From: CAVQND01 sp049518415
Lineage (GTDB): Bacteria > Verrucomicrobiota > Verrucomicrobiia > Limisphaerales > UBA8199
Length of the DNA: 64,000 nt
Direction: 5' to 3'
Assembly: GCA_049518415.1 (NCBI GenBank)
Contig: JBEKRX010000021.1
Location: forward strand, 85,641 to 149,640
Shown here piece by piece: positions 9,501-17,194 of this stretch. The position numbers and the translations under genes are program-made. Each line of letters begins with the position of its first letter. Within the stretch, counting starts at the first letter, position 1. The notes under the pieces were generated by a model. That model made no database searches. It was not told the origin of the DNA and worked only from the letters and a program-made list of their open reading frames with translations.

Positions 9501-10773
9501 AGGTCAACAAATCGGTGTCCTGGCCTGCCAACTCAAATGTCGCGGCATAGTACGGGGTGTCACTGAAATAGAGATGGCCGGTCGAAGGGAGAAAATAGAT
9601 AAACGGATGCCGATCTCCCGTGGAGTCAGTGTCCCAGAAGCCCGTGTGCAGATTCGCATCGCCAGCCGAGCCATCCCCCGTTGCAAACGTCACAATGCAG
9701 TAATTGCTTGCTGCGATTGAGACTGGGCCGCTCAACAGGAACGTGCTGACTGTATCGGACATCGGAAAGTTCGCCGCTGAAATGGTGCTCGTATAGAGTG
9801 CCGGCCAAGAATAGATGTTGGTATAGGAGACAAAATTACTTATGGAAGCTGCCTGCCAAATCTTGAGCGTCACCGGATTCGCACCTGTGTTCCAGACCGC
9901 GCAGCGGAGCGCGTTGAAAGACAGCGCATTGGTGATTTCCTCGTAAAATCCGTATGCGGAAATCGTTGAGGAGGCCTCCGCCGCATCCCCCGCGATCTCC
10001 GTGTCCCCAGGCCTTGTTGGATGCTGCCATACTGGAACGAGAGCCTGCGAAACGATGCCCTGACCGACGACGTTCGACGCCTGCAAACCCGTCAATCCCG
10101 CCCCGTTCCCGTAGTGCGCCCCCGTGATGGACCCCGCCGCCAGGCTCGACAGATTCGTCAACGACTTGTTGCCCCCGTTCACATCCCCCGCGATCTCCGT
10201 CGTCCCCGCCAGCGTCGCCCCGTAGAGGGCCGGCGCATTCGTCGGCGCCAGGTCGCTCACCGCCGCCGCCACCACATTGGTCACTACCGGCGCCACCGCC
10301 ACTGCTATCAGATTACTCACCATCGGCCCCACTTCCGCCGCCACTACATTACTCACGGTCGGCCCTATAGCGCTTGCCAGCCCATTGCCGCTCACCTGGA
10401 TACTCGGGTCCGCCGCGCTCACCGCATTCGTCGCCCCAAACGGCACAAAAATCTTCAGCGCGCCAGGATAGCCCTGGAACGTGATGCGGTAATTCCCCCC
10501 AATCAAATTCGTCTGCGCCATCCCATTGGTCGGGTACAAAGTGATGGGGGGGCCGTAGTAGATATTGCTCCCGTAGGTCATCGGCCCATCCAGCGGCGTC
10601 ACCGTGATCGGCCAATTCGCATTCTGCCCCGTCAAATCCCTCACCGGAAACAATACCGCCGTCTGCCCCGGCGCCCGCAGCGCCCCAGACCACAAAACCA
10701 CTGACCACAAGACCACAACCGTCGCCGCGTGGCCCCCGCCCAGCCCTGCTCCGAACAATCCACGCCTTTTCAT
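6577..10773 (-). CDS. Secreted tail-fibre-like protein with embedded SGNH hydrolase domain
   Basis: 1398 residues; AGGAGAT directly precedes the ATG. Residues 1-38 look like a signal peptide (VVVLWSVVLWSGALRAPGQ), odd for a phage structural protein. An SGNH/GDSL hydrolase sits in the middle: block I GDSW near residue 490, GVND near 692, and a final block near 782 reading NYSH where DxxH is expected, so the acidic triad residue may be replaced by Asn. The C-terminal part has the LGYTPP repeat (near 1124 and 1158) that is frequent in phage tail fibres. The likely role is host-surface glycan binding and de-acylation, by analogy with esterase-bearing fibres. The early AEVGPMVSNLIAVAVAPVVT stretch is alanine/valine repeat-like. 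Confidence 0.7.
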   Translation of the reverse strand: MKRRGLFGAGLGGGHAATVVVLWSVVLWSGALRAPGQTAVLFPVRDLTGQNANWPITVTPLDGPMTYGSNIYYGPPITLYPTNGMAQTNLIGGNYRITFQGYPGALKIFVPFGATNAVSAADPSIQVSGNGLASAIGPTVSNVVAAEVGPMVSNLIAVAVAPVVTNVVAAAVSDLAPTNAPALYGATLAGTTEIAGDVNGGNKSLTNLSSLAAGSITGAHYGNGAGLTGLQASNVVGQGIVSQALVPVWQHPTRPGDTEIAGDAAEASSTISAYGFYEEITNALSFNALRCAVWNTGANPVTLKIWQAASISNFVSYTNIYSWPALYTSTISAANFPMSDTVSTFLLSGPVSIAASNYCIVTFATGDGSAGDANLHTGFWDTDSTGDRHPFIYFLPSTGHLYFSDTPYYAATFELAGQDTDLLTWQIATSEAIAALQGGSLSNLNASALSGVVPDNNLPVNLAGRDALLSWGAKVSKLQNLTNSAVNIAWIGDSWSTWGYITGPLRAALQGLAGNGGVGYWGLHYWAEKPAGVSYSMTNWAFVTLTNTPGITAATATNTSANLWLTSSVTAFDVCYVTCPGGGTFEASVDGGAWMVVPTAAASCGVGWTNVASGLGGPPVHSHRLQLQVLSLGTGGVTIGGVNCYVESAPSVRLHDLGMSGSSSANWLASCLLPGWTNGLAWLAPDMAVILLGVNDKIESISPSAVTTNLAGLIGRLQSVNPSISVLLIAPSDTGITNPAYTSFQYRDALKAFASSNGCGFVDGCAALGNYARATNLALMANYSHVNQDGGLLLANAVYRYLQPASLELTPAAMTIGSLGVGQPVSTVVSGALASLDVLGAASVNGYLVVQNGNWFLLHNTTGSYTWMYYSDSPSRYLWQNNDGGYIWQTYHSGAYSPVLSIENTGLVTVASNLVVGGTVTGSLAGGTNLPVAAIAASGTQDAAHYLAGNGTWAVPGGGSGGSATNAVTVIETNGAALLNGATNLNLLSSSSGLAITGVPTGNRADVSFSLTGSLPSWSTVPTNAFDQANAALQSTQGLATVAFSGSATSLGIGTLADARLSANVALLNGNNAFTGNNSLSSGLKVTGGLTNASLAGATFVGTDSNGKEVSKTLASSDVTGALGYTPPPNTYAGISNAVQFLMATNGGPLASSQVTSALGYTPPTNTAAGINAALGATAVQNATTASYVSTALLTNKVYASSNNTSGGATGQVWAADGNSGGNWRLPAAIVYKNPVAVDDQGSSSASNVIAFTISGGTLGTNHTVRITACGDMWQNSTSTTNLTLALKYGTTVLWQDTAAITTSAYRKPWYFQADLAAVNSTSSQVLNGFWQALSSSGNPTTGEGKIMVNTAPTETASFSGTSSEDSTGDRIFYLIVTWASISANCEFKVMNVVAEQL

Positions 10774-10781
10774 ATCTCCTA

Positions 10782-11189
10782 TTAATTAGAATTCGGCACC
10801 GCCCCCTGCACCGTGTATCGGACCTTCGTGCTCACCCCACTCTGCTCGATCACCGCCACCTCGACGATCACCGCGCTCGAAAAACTCCACGCCCCCTCCG
10901 CCTCCTGCACCTCCAGCGAGCAATTCATCGGCACGCCCGCCGCGTGCCCCCACACAAACCCAGTTGCCGTCGCCTGGTCCGCGTGCACCCGCGCCACCGT
11001 CCACGAAAAACCCGTCCTCCGGTTTCCGCGGCCGGTGGCAAATTCCCGCTCCGCAAAGGCCAGCGCCTCCTGCTGCAACTGCCGCCGCTCCACCGGCAAG
11101 GGCGGCGGATCCACAATAAAGTCGCCGACAGAGTCGTCGCCCAGTGTGATGGCCGACCCGCTCGGCAACGGTGTCGCGACAATCTTCAT
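10782..11189 (-). CDS. Small phage-cluster protein, unknown function
   Basis: 135 residues, ending eight bases before the start of the fibre gene. Two ATGs lie four bases apart (11193 and 11189) and open different frames. I chose 11189, whose product (MKIVATPLPSGSAITLGDD) has an ordinary composition, whereas the other frame gives a Gly/Ala-rich shadow. The second half is beta-rich with a WSFSSAVIVEVAVIEQSG stretch. No family is recognised; its place between tail-tube-like and fibre genes suggests a tail accessory protein. Confidence 0.55.
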   Translation of the reverse strand: MKIVATPLPSGSAITLGDDSVGDFIVDPPPLPVERRQLQQEALAFAEREFATGRGNRRTGFSWTVARVHADQATATGFVWGHAAGVPMNCSLEVQEAEGAWSFSSAVIVEVAVIEQSGVSTKVRYTVQGAVPNSN

Positions 11190-11203
11190 CCATTCTCTAG
11201 TTG

Positions 11204-11228
11204 TAGTGGGGCAGGCGTCCCGCCTGCC
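11204..11228. repeat. Second copy of the GGCAGGCG hairpin
   Basis: Same 25-bp unit as at 3283-3307, starting TAGTGGGGCAGGCG and closing CGCCTGCC, with CCC replacing TCT in the loop. It sits in the junction before another gene of the phage-like cluster. Confidence 0.85.
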
Positions 11229-11264
11229 TTCCTTTCATTTCCGCGTATTCCGCCGTTCCCCTTC

Positions 11265-12239
11265 CTACGCGCTAAAAACCAGCAAAGGCTGTGGCGCCCC
11301 GGCCGTGAACCTCATCGTCGTCACAAAGCCCAGCTCCCCGCTCCCGAGCTTCGTCCCCCCAAACTCAAAGCCCGCCCCCACGACATCGGCGTTCTTGAGG
11401 GTAATCGTCTTGCTGCTGGGCCCGCTCAGGGTCAGGTCCGCGCCGGTTGTCGCGTTGGCCAGTTGGCTGCCCAGGGTGCGCCCCGCGTTGACACCGATGA
11501 CCGCATCGATCTGCGAATGCGTCGGCCCAAAAGGCCGCACCTTGGCCATGAACGCCACCGAATCCAGCTTGTAGCCCCGGACCAACTGCTGCACCGTGAG
11601 CGGCCAATACTTGATCGCGCACGTGATGGCCCATTCATCCTCGGCCTCGATCGGCGTGCCGTTCTGGTCGCCGCCGAAGCCGGCGGCAGTGCCCCAAACC
11701 CCCGTCCACGCGCCCCGCGTGTAATCCGTCCCCTGCTGCCCGCCTGGATCGCCCGCCCCGCTCTCCGTAATCGTGTAGAGCGCCGCCGCGTCCCCCAGCT
11801 TCTTGGCGCTCGCCACCAGCGCCGTGATCTCCACCCGCCCAAACATTGATTTGTTAATCCCCAGGTGAAGGTCGGGGTGCTTCGTCACCCCCGCCCGGAC
11901 AAAGGTGTAGAGTCGCCCGTCGGGCGTCCAAATCTTGGCCGGCACGTCGGCGGCCCCATGCGGCCTGCTGCCTATGACCAGCGCCCCGGACGTGGCCCCC
12001 ACGCTCACCCCCAGATAGGCCGGCAAGAGCAGCGGCAGCGCCGACCAGTTATCAAATGGTGTCAGGCTGATCTTCGCCTGCGCATCTCCCTGCAGCGCCG
12101 TCACGCGCCCGTGAAATCCACTCACCACATCCACGGCCTGCTGTTGGACCTCAGCCTTGAGCTCCCCATGCTCGCCCTCCGGAAACAGCACCTGGCTGTT
12201 CATATAGACCTTTCCCGGCCCCGCATACAATGTGCTCAT
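11265..12239 (-). CDS. Tail-tube-like phage protein
   Basis: 324 residues, no signal peptide. The opening (MSTLYAGPGKVYMNSQVLFP) followed by alternating beta segments and a strand-rich end (MRFTAGAPQPLLVFSA) resembles phage major tail tube or tail-sheath-less tube proteins, which often begin by defining a value or property along the tube axis. The gene lies where a tail tube gene is expected, after the connector/neck genes and before fibre and baseplate genes. The assignment is by gene order and fold impression only. Confidence 0.5.
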   Translation of the reverse strand: MSTLYAGPGKVYMNSQVLFPEGEHGELKAEVQQQAVDVVSGFHGRVTALQGDAQAKISLTPFDNWSALPLLLPAYLGVSVGATSGALVIGSRPHGAADVPAKIWTPDGRLYTFVRAGVTKHPDLHLGINKSMFGRVEITALVASAKKLGDAAALYTITESGAGDPGGQQGTDYTRGAWTGVWGTAAGFGGDQNGTPIEAEDEWAITCAIKYWPLTVQQLVRGYKLDSVAFMAKVRPFGPTHSQIDAVIGVNAGRTLGSQLANATTGADLTLSGPSSKTITLKNADVVGAGFEFGGTKLGSGELGFVTTMRFTAGAPQPLLVFSA

Positions 12240-12245
12240 AGTTTA

Positions 12246-12287
12246 GTTGATGGTTGATAGTTCATCGTTGATGGTTATTCGTCCTAT
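12246..12287. repeat. In-phase heptamers before the tail-tube-like gene
   Basis: GTTGATG, GTTGATA, GTTCATC, GTTGATG, GTTATTC and GTCCTAT follow one another without a gap immediately upstream of the tail-tube-like gene (minus strand). The rest of the junction to 12360 is a run of CCTTTT/CTCTTAACCC-type low-complexity sequence with no gene. Confidence 0.8.
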
Positions 12288-12360
12288 TAGTCCTTTTCGT
12301 CTTTTTCACCAGCCCTGGCCGGTATCTCGCTCACCTGACTCTCTTAACCCTTTTGACTCT

Positions 12361-13158
12361 TCACATCTCCGTCCGTCCCACCCCGCTGCGGAACATCCCG
12401 CCCCTATACGCCGCATAGCGCACTACTGAACCGCTCGCCTGGAACGGCCCGCTGTACTTGGCCGCCCGTCCATTCCCAGGCCCCGGAAAACTCCCATCCG
12501 TCGTGTAGTAGATCTCCGCCCCCTCCGTCGCGCACGAGAGCGTCACCATGGCTTGCTCCTGTTGCGCCACGGGCTGGCTCGCGCGCGCTGCGGGCCTGCC
12601 GGCCGCCTGCATTTGCAGCTTCACCCGGTAAGCCACCAACCCCTCGAACCGTTGCGCATCCCATATGGTATCGCGCAACGAACCCGGACCCACCACTCCC
12701 CGCAGATCCTCCGTCCGCCATAGCCCGCGAATCGCCTCCCGCGCCGCCGCCATCACCCCCACCCCGCCAATCTCCCATTGGTGCGAACTGTCCAGGATGA
12801 ATTTCGATACTGCCTCCGCGCTCATCTGCGTCCCCGTGGCCGGGTCGCAATTCAGGTTCGGCTCCTCCAGCACCACGCACGACAACACCAGGTTCCCCAC
12901 CGGGCCCGAGACATTCGGGTGCAAGACCTCGAAGGTCGGCATCTCCACCACGATGCCGCACCCCGCTCGCCCGTGCCGCGGCGCCGCATAAATCGCCGAC
13001 CAATCGATCTCGCTCTGCAACCGCAGCTTCCGATACTGCACCACATTGATGTATTCCAGCGCCGGTTCACACCGCAGCCCCTGCGTCAAATCCTCCTGTA
13101 ACTGCACAAAATCATTCATAAAATCGGCCCCCATCCCTCGTCCCCGCCCGCCACTCAT
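12361..13158 (-). CDS. Phage neck/connector-type protein with chitobiase-like C-terminal domain
   Basis: 265 residues from the first ATG. An internal ATG (MNDFVQLQEDLTQ, 13 residues in) is an equally plausible start. The first 190 residues resemble small phage proteins that process the tail or head-tail joint. The last 65 residues (VTLSCATEGAEIYYTTDGS and SGSVVRYAAYRGG) match the chitobiase/beta-hexosaminidase C-terminal type module, an Ig-like beta domain often attached to Verrucomicrobia and phage surface proteins. Fusing this module to a neck protein is unusual. Its neighbours are the gp36-like and tail-tube-like genes. Confidence 0.5.
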   Translation of the reverse strand: MSGGRGRGMGADFMNDFVQLQEDLTQGLRCEPALEYINVVQYRKLRLQSEIDWSAIYAAPRHGRAGCGIVVEMPTFEVLHPNVSGPVGNLVLSCVVLEEPNLNCDPATGTQMSAEAVSKFILDSSHQWEIGGVGVMAAAREAIRGLWRTEDLRGVVGPGSLRDTIWDAQRFEGLVAYRVKLQMQAAGRPAARASQPVAQQEQAMVTLSCATEGAEIYYTTDGSFPGPGNGRAAKYSGPFQASGSVVRYAAYRGGMFRSGVGRTEM

Positions 13159-13242
13159 TCAACTCATTTAACCCCTTTAACCCCTCTGTTGCCCCGCTGC
13201 CCCGCTCTGTTCATCCGCGCCTCTCGACTGCCCGGACGCCGC

Positions 13243-13767
13243 CTAATTATCCGGCGGCGCCTCCGGATTGGCGTAGGGCGGCGCCGTATTCTCCTGCCCC
13301 GGCCGCTGCGCCTGGGGTGTTGCCACCGGGTGCGTCCTGCCGACCAGCTTGTTCTCGCTGTTCCACTGGCCGCTTCTTGGATTCATGGCGGGCGGTGCGG
13401 CCGCGCCGTCCGCCTTCGCCGGCGGCTCGATCGCAAGCTTCTGCTGGGCAATTCGCTCCAGCCTGGCCAGCGCCTCATCGTGCGCGTCCCGCCGGTCTCG
13501 GGTCTGCAACCGCTGCAACTGTGGGAACGCCAGCAGCCACCGCCACCGCGCCAGCGCGATGATTTCCAGATCGAGCTGATCCGGCGTCGTCCCCTCATCC
13601 CCCAGCTCATAACCCCCTGCCCGCATCGCGCCGCGCGCCCCATTAACTACCCGCGTCAAGATCAGCGGCAACTGATCCGCCGCCCCCTGGATGCCCTTGA
13701 GCGCCGCCTGCTCCTGAGGTGTAAACTCCCCCAGCACGTCCTCCACTGTCACTGTCTTCCAAGCCAT
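13243..13767 (-). CDS. Mu gp36-like (DUF1320-type) head-tail connector protein
   Basis: 174 residues. The layout matches gp36-like phage proteins: a short N-terminal segment ending in EDVLGEFTPQEQAAL, a helical middle (LDLEIIALARWRWLLAFPQ) and a helix ending in ARLERIAQQKLAIEPPA. The 60 C-terminal residues are low complexity and Pro/Asn-rich, beyond the usual family length. It follows the portal and capsid genes, as in Mu-like modules, which supports a role in head completion. No catalytic function is expected. Confidence 0.55.
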   Translation of the reverse strand: MAWKTVTVEDVLGEFTPQEQAALKGIQGAADQLPLILTRVVNGARGAMRAGGYELGDEGTTPDQLDLEIIALARWRWLLAFPQLQRLQTRDRRDAHDEALARLERIAQQKLAIEPPAKADGAAAPPAMNPRSGQWNSENKLVGRTHPVATPQAQRPGQENTAPPYANPEAPPDN

Positions 13768-13784
13768 AGTTAGTTGCTATTTGA

Positions 13785-14141
13785 GAGTTGCGAGTTGAGT
13801 GTCCAGTGTCGAGTGTCGAGAGTACCGGCTATTGGCTCTTGCCTATTGGCTATCGGCTGTTGGCTGTTGGCTGTTGCCCATCGGCTCTTGGCTATTGCCT
13901 ATTGGCTATCGGCTCTTGGCTGTTGGCTCTTGGCTGTTGGCTCTTGGCTGTTGGCCATCGGCTCTTGGCTATTGCCTATTGGCCATCGGCTCTTGGCTAT
14001 TGCCTATTGGCTGTTGGCTGTTGGCTCTTGGCTGTTGGCCATCGGCTCTTGGCTATTGCCTATTGGCCATCGGCTCTTGGCTATTGCCTATTGGCTGTTG
14101 GCTGTTGGCTCTTGGCTATTGCCTATTGGCTATCGGCTGCC
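13785..14141. repeat. 51 consecutive in-phase heptamers (357 bp)
   Basis: From 13785 the sequence divides into 51 heptamers with no insertion or deletion. The first six are GAGTTGC/GTGTCGA-type. The next 45 (13827-14141) follow GGCTNTT or GSCTATY, for example GGCTATT, GGCTCTT, GCCTATT, GGCTGTT and GGCCATC. Because 7 is not divisible by 3, all three plus-strand frames remain open across it, producing spurious long reading frames. It fills the gap between the gp36-like gene and the small secreted protein gene. Confidence 0.95.
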
Positions 14142-14271
14142 TATCTCCCCACTTTCCCACTTTCCCACCCACTCACTCACCCACTACTCACTTGCTCCGC
14201 ACTCGATGGCCCCGGCGGCGGCAAACCCAACCAAAACCAGCCGCCGGGGCCTCTTCCCCTCCCCATCGCGG

Positions 14272-14787
14272 CTACGGGTAGCGAATCGGAATAATCTTCT
14301 TCACCACCGAGGCCGCGCAGTTGGTCACGCTCGCGTTGCCGCTGTTCGTCATCGAGGCGATGCCGACCCAGTTTGCCGGACCCGTGAAGTAAGTATCCAG
14401 GTTCGTGCACCACACCACCGGATTGGTGCCGCTGGTTGTGATCGTCAGCGCAGACTGCGAGGCCGTCTCCCACTCACTCGCGCCCGGCGGTCCTGCCGTC
14501 GGCGCCCGCACCAGGTTCACCGTGATCGTCTGATTGGTCGAAGACGTTCCCTGGCAGGTAAACCAAAAACCAATCCGCTCATAATTCTCCACCCGGATCG
14601 GCCCGCCAGTGCTGTAGCCGACCCCGTTGGTCCCGATCGAATTGGTCGGCGGGCTCACATAGGCCACCCCCGGCGCAATCGTGTTCGTGATGTTGAAACC
14701 CTCGCCCCGGCCCGGCGCCGCACTCCACGCCAACGCTCCCATCGCCAGCACCATGCCAACCCATCCCATCCTTTTTGTCCTTTTCAT
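14272..14787 (-). CDS. Small secreted protein of the phage-like cluster
   Basis: 171 residues. Residues 1-29 form a clear signal peptide (positive start MKRTKRMG, hydrophobic core MVLAMGALAWSAAPG). The mature part is a Thr/Asn/Ser-rich beta-type domain with two to three cysteines (WFTCQG, VVWCTN, NCAAS). AAGGAC precedes the ATG. It lies between the capsid and connector genes, so a secreted protein in this place is unexpected for a phage. No family is recognised; a capsid decoration protein or a host-derived cell-surface protein are both possible. Confidence 0.6.
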   Translation of the reverse strand: MKRTKRMGWVGMVLAMGALAWSAAPGRGEGFNITNTIAPGVAYVSPPTNSIGTNGVGYSTGGPIRVENYERIGFWFTCQGTSSTNQTITVNLVRAPTAGPPGASEWETASQSALTITTSGTNPVVWCTNLDTYFTGPANWVGIASMTNSGNASVTNCAASVVKKIIPIRYP

Positions 14788-14806
14788 TGTTTTTGTCCTT
14801 TCTCTT

Positions 14807-14862
14807 TGCTTTAGGCTTTAGGCTTTAGGCTGTAGGCTGCAGCCTCCGGCCTCCAGGCTCTC
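14807..14862. repeat. Eight in-phase heptamers at the capsid gene stop
   Basis: TGCTTTA, GGCTTTA, GGCTTTA, GGCTGTA, GGCTGCA, GCCTCCG, GCCTCCA and GGCTCTC run without a gap into the stop codon of the protease-capsid gene. The GGCTNNN core matches the large array at 13827-14141. Confidence 0.85.
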
Positions 14863-17194
14863 ACTGGCTGGTAATGCACAACCCGCCCCGGTTATCCCCC
14901 ACCGCCGCCCCCAGCATTACCTGGATGCGCCACTCGGCATACCCCCCCGTATGATTCACATACTGCACCAGCACCACCGAGATCCCGGTGTCCGGGTCCG
15001 TGATCGTGGTCACCGACCCATAGCTTGACCCAGGCAGCGCCTGCGTGTAGTCGTTGCTCAGCCGCGTCTTGGCCACCACCCCAGCCTTGTGCAGCGCCAT
15101 CCCCACCAGGTTCGCCGTCACCCCCGGCGCCGTCAGGTTCGGCGCCTCGATCGGCTCGAACCCCGCCAGCCGCGGCAACCGGTTCTCCGTCACGATCTCC
15201 GGCTCCCGCTGCCCCGCAAAAAACGTCACCAGGCTCGGGTCCGTCGCCAACTGCTCGAAATAATCGCTCCCCAGCAGCACCACCCGGTCATTGATGGGCA
15301 CCTCGTTCGGATTGAAGATCGCCGCCAGCTTCGTCAACGTGCTCCGCGCGAAATCCCCCAGCGCGACCTTGTAGCTCGCGTATGCGTTCGGCACCTTCGC
15401 CCCGTTCTTCACCGCGTAAGCGTTGTAATTCGCCAGCGTGAACAGCTTATACACCTTCTCCACGAAATACCTCGCCAGCGCGTAGGCCGCCGCCGGCGCC
15501 TGCTCGTCGAACAGCCGCCGCATCGTGCTCGCCAGCGTGTTCGCGTCGAACACAATCGGCACCCCCACATGCTCGTCCAGCGTGATCAGCACATCCTTCG
15601 TCTGCGCCGTGCTCACTGTGCTCCAGCCCTGCGGCCGCCCGCTCGCATCGGCCGCCGTGTTGTAAGTCTGCACCGCCGGCACCACCACGATCCGCGTCGC
15701 CTCCGTCTGCTTGAACTGCGCCGGCATGTCGCTGAAATCCGTGAAAACCCGCGTGATCGCCGGAAACGCCAGCTTGAACAACTGCAACGTCCGCTGCGCC
15801 ACCAGCGTCCCGCTCAGCATGCCCAAATTCGTATCGCTCACATCCGCCGCCAGCAAGGGCAACTCCCGAAACTCCTGCCACCGCGGCGCGATCTCCCGCG
15901 CGTAGATGGCCGCCATCTCCTTCGCGTGCTCCCCCTTCTGCCGGAAGCCCAGCACGCTCAGGTCCCGCACGCTGCTGTTCTTGGCCGCCAGCGCCCCATA
16001 TGCCTGGAGCACCCGCGCCGGCCCCTCCTGGGCCTGGAGCCCGGTCATTCCGGTCCGCTCCCCCCGCGTGATACTCTCGCCCATCGCCGGGTTATCCGCC
16101 TGCCCTGCCAGCAGAACGATGTTCTCCGGGTCCTCCTCGATCAACTTCTGCCACTTCCCCTTGAGCGCCTCGTCCTTCGCCGGCAGCGCCCCCCGCTTCA
16201 CCGCTGCCTGGACCGCCTCCGCGGCGTCCTTTTTCCGCCGCGCCGTGTTCTCCTGCTCCAATTTTGCTAGCTTCGCCTGGAGCCCGGCGATTTCACTCTC
16301 ATTCATTACTCCTCCTTGGTTGATGTTGTCGCTGGATTGCGCCCCAGCAACGCCCGGAGCGCCCGCTCCGGGAAATTCATTTTTCTGCCCCCATTTTTCT
16401 GCCCTTTCTGCCTTTGCCCACAACGGCGCTATCTCCTTAAACGCCGGATCATTCACCAGGCCCCCGAAATTCAAATCCGCCTCCGGATTGCACACCACAT
16501 TCGCCGGCTCCGCCTTGTCCACGTGAAAGACCATCGAGAACGCCTGGTATGCCTTGCCCACCATCGCCGCCCGCCCCTGCTCGCTCCGCTCCGCCCTCAC
16601 ATAGACGCCGGCCGGCCGGCCCTGTGCGTCCATGTCCGTCCGTGTTCGTCCGTGTCCCTCCACCCAATAAAACCTCTGCGGCCACGCGCTCGCCGCCTCA
16701 TCCCGGTGGTCAAAATCAAAAAACGGCTTCAGCGCGCTCCTCCCCTTCACCAACTCCAACTGCCGTTGCAGCGCCGCCGCTGACTCCCCCGTGATATTCA
16801 CCTTCTTCCTCACCGCCCGCCCACCCTGCGAAAACCCGCACTCGTGCACCCCCGCCGGCAGCACCATGAAATCCCCGTCCTCGGCCACCGGCGCCGCCAC
16901 GCTCAACCTCGCCAGCAGCGGCTCCCCGCCATTCGCCGTTCGCCATTCGCCATTCGCCGTTCGCCGCTCGCCGTTCGCCCTTCCCCCTTCCCCGTTCCCC
17001 CCCTTCTGCGTCTTCTGCGTGTTCTGCGGGCCCTCCGGCCCCTTCCCCTTCATCTGCGCAATCTTCCCGCAGATTTTTTTCGCGCTCTCCTCACTGTGCC
17101 CGCCCCCGCACTCAGCCATCATGTGCAGCACGCAGCCATCGAACCCGCCCTTGAACGTGCCGTCCTCATTGATATGCTCACACCGCTTGCTCAT
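14861..17194 (-). CDS. Prohead protease-scaffold-major capsid fusion (Mu I/T-like)
   Basis: 777 residues; the ATG overlaps the portal stop (ATGA), so the two are translationally coupled. Residues 1-55 hold a Cys-containing SEESAKKICGKI motif seen at the start of some phage protease genes. Residues 110-270 look like a Mu-I-type prohead protease (LPAGVHECGF, FFDFDHRDEAASAWP, GKAYQAFSMVFHVD). A helical scaffold region around MNESEIAGLQAKLAKLEQE follows. From about residue 400 there is a major-capsid-like domain (LPLLAADVSDTNLGMLSG, VPINDRVVLLGSDYF). In Mu the protease/scaffold and capsid are separate genes. A heptamer array is translated within the linker before the protease domain. Confidence 0.65.
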   Translation of the reverse strand: MSKRCEHINEDGTFKGGFDGCVLHMMAECGGGHSEESAKKICGKIAQMKGKGPEGPQNTQKTQKGGNGEGGRANGERRTANGEWRTANGGEPLLARLSVAAPVAEDGDFMVLPAGVHECGFSQGGRAVRKKVNITGESAAALQRQLELVKGRSALKPFFDFDHRDEAASAWPQRFYWVEGHGRTRTDMDAQGRPAGVYVRAERSEQGRAAMVGKAYQAFSMVFHVDKAEPANVVCNPEADLNFGGLVNDPAFKEIAPLWAKAERAEKWGQKNEFPGAGAPGVAGAQSSDNINQGGVMNESEIAGLQAKLAKLEQENTARRKKDAAEAVQAAVKRGALPAKDEALKGKWQKLIEEDPENIVLLAGQADNPAMGESITRGERTGMTGLQAQEGPARVLQAYGALAAKNSSVRDLSVLGFRQKGEHAKEMAAIYAREIAPRWQEFRELPLLAADVSDTNLGMLSGTLVAQRTLQLFKLAFPAITRVFTDFSDMPAQFKQTEATRIVVVPAVQTYNTAADASGRPQGWSTVSTAQTKDVLITLDEHVGVPIVFDANTLASTMRRLFDEQAPAAAYALARYFVEKVYKLFTLANYNAYAVKNGAKVPNAYASYKVALGDFARSTLTKLAAIFNPNEVPINDRVVLLGSDYFEQLATDPSLVTFFAGQREPEIVTENRLPRLAGFEPIEAPNLTAPGVTANLVGMALHKAGVVAKTRLSNDYTQALPGSSYGSVTTITDPDTGISVVLVQYVNHTGGYAEWRIQVMLGAAVGDNRGGLCITSQ
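16930..16999. repeat. Ten in-phase heptamers inside the protease-capsid gene
   Basis: CATTCGC, CGTTCGC, CATTCGC, CATTCGC, CGTTCGC, CGCTCGC, CGTTCGC, CCTTCCC, CCTTCCC, CGTTCCC. On the coding strand this gives a seven-residue peptide periodicity (ANGERRT, ANGEWRT). Confidence 0.95.

Noticed and set aside
13774..14814. Long plus-strand reading frames rich in WLLAIGS/LLPIGYR across three frames
   Set aside because: They are produced by the heptamer array, which stays open in all three frames; the real gene at 14272-14787 is on the other strand.
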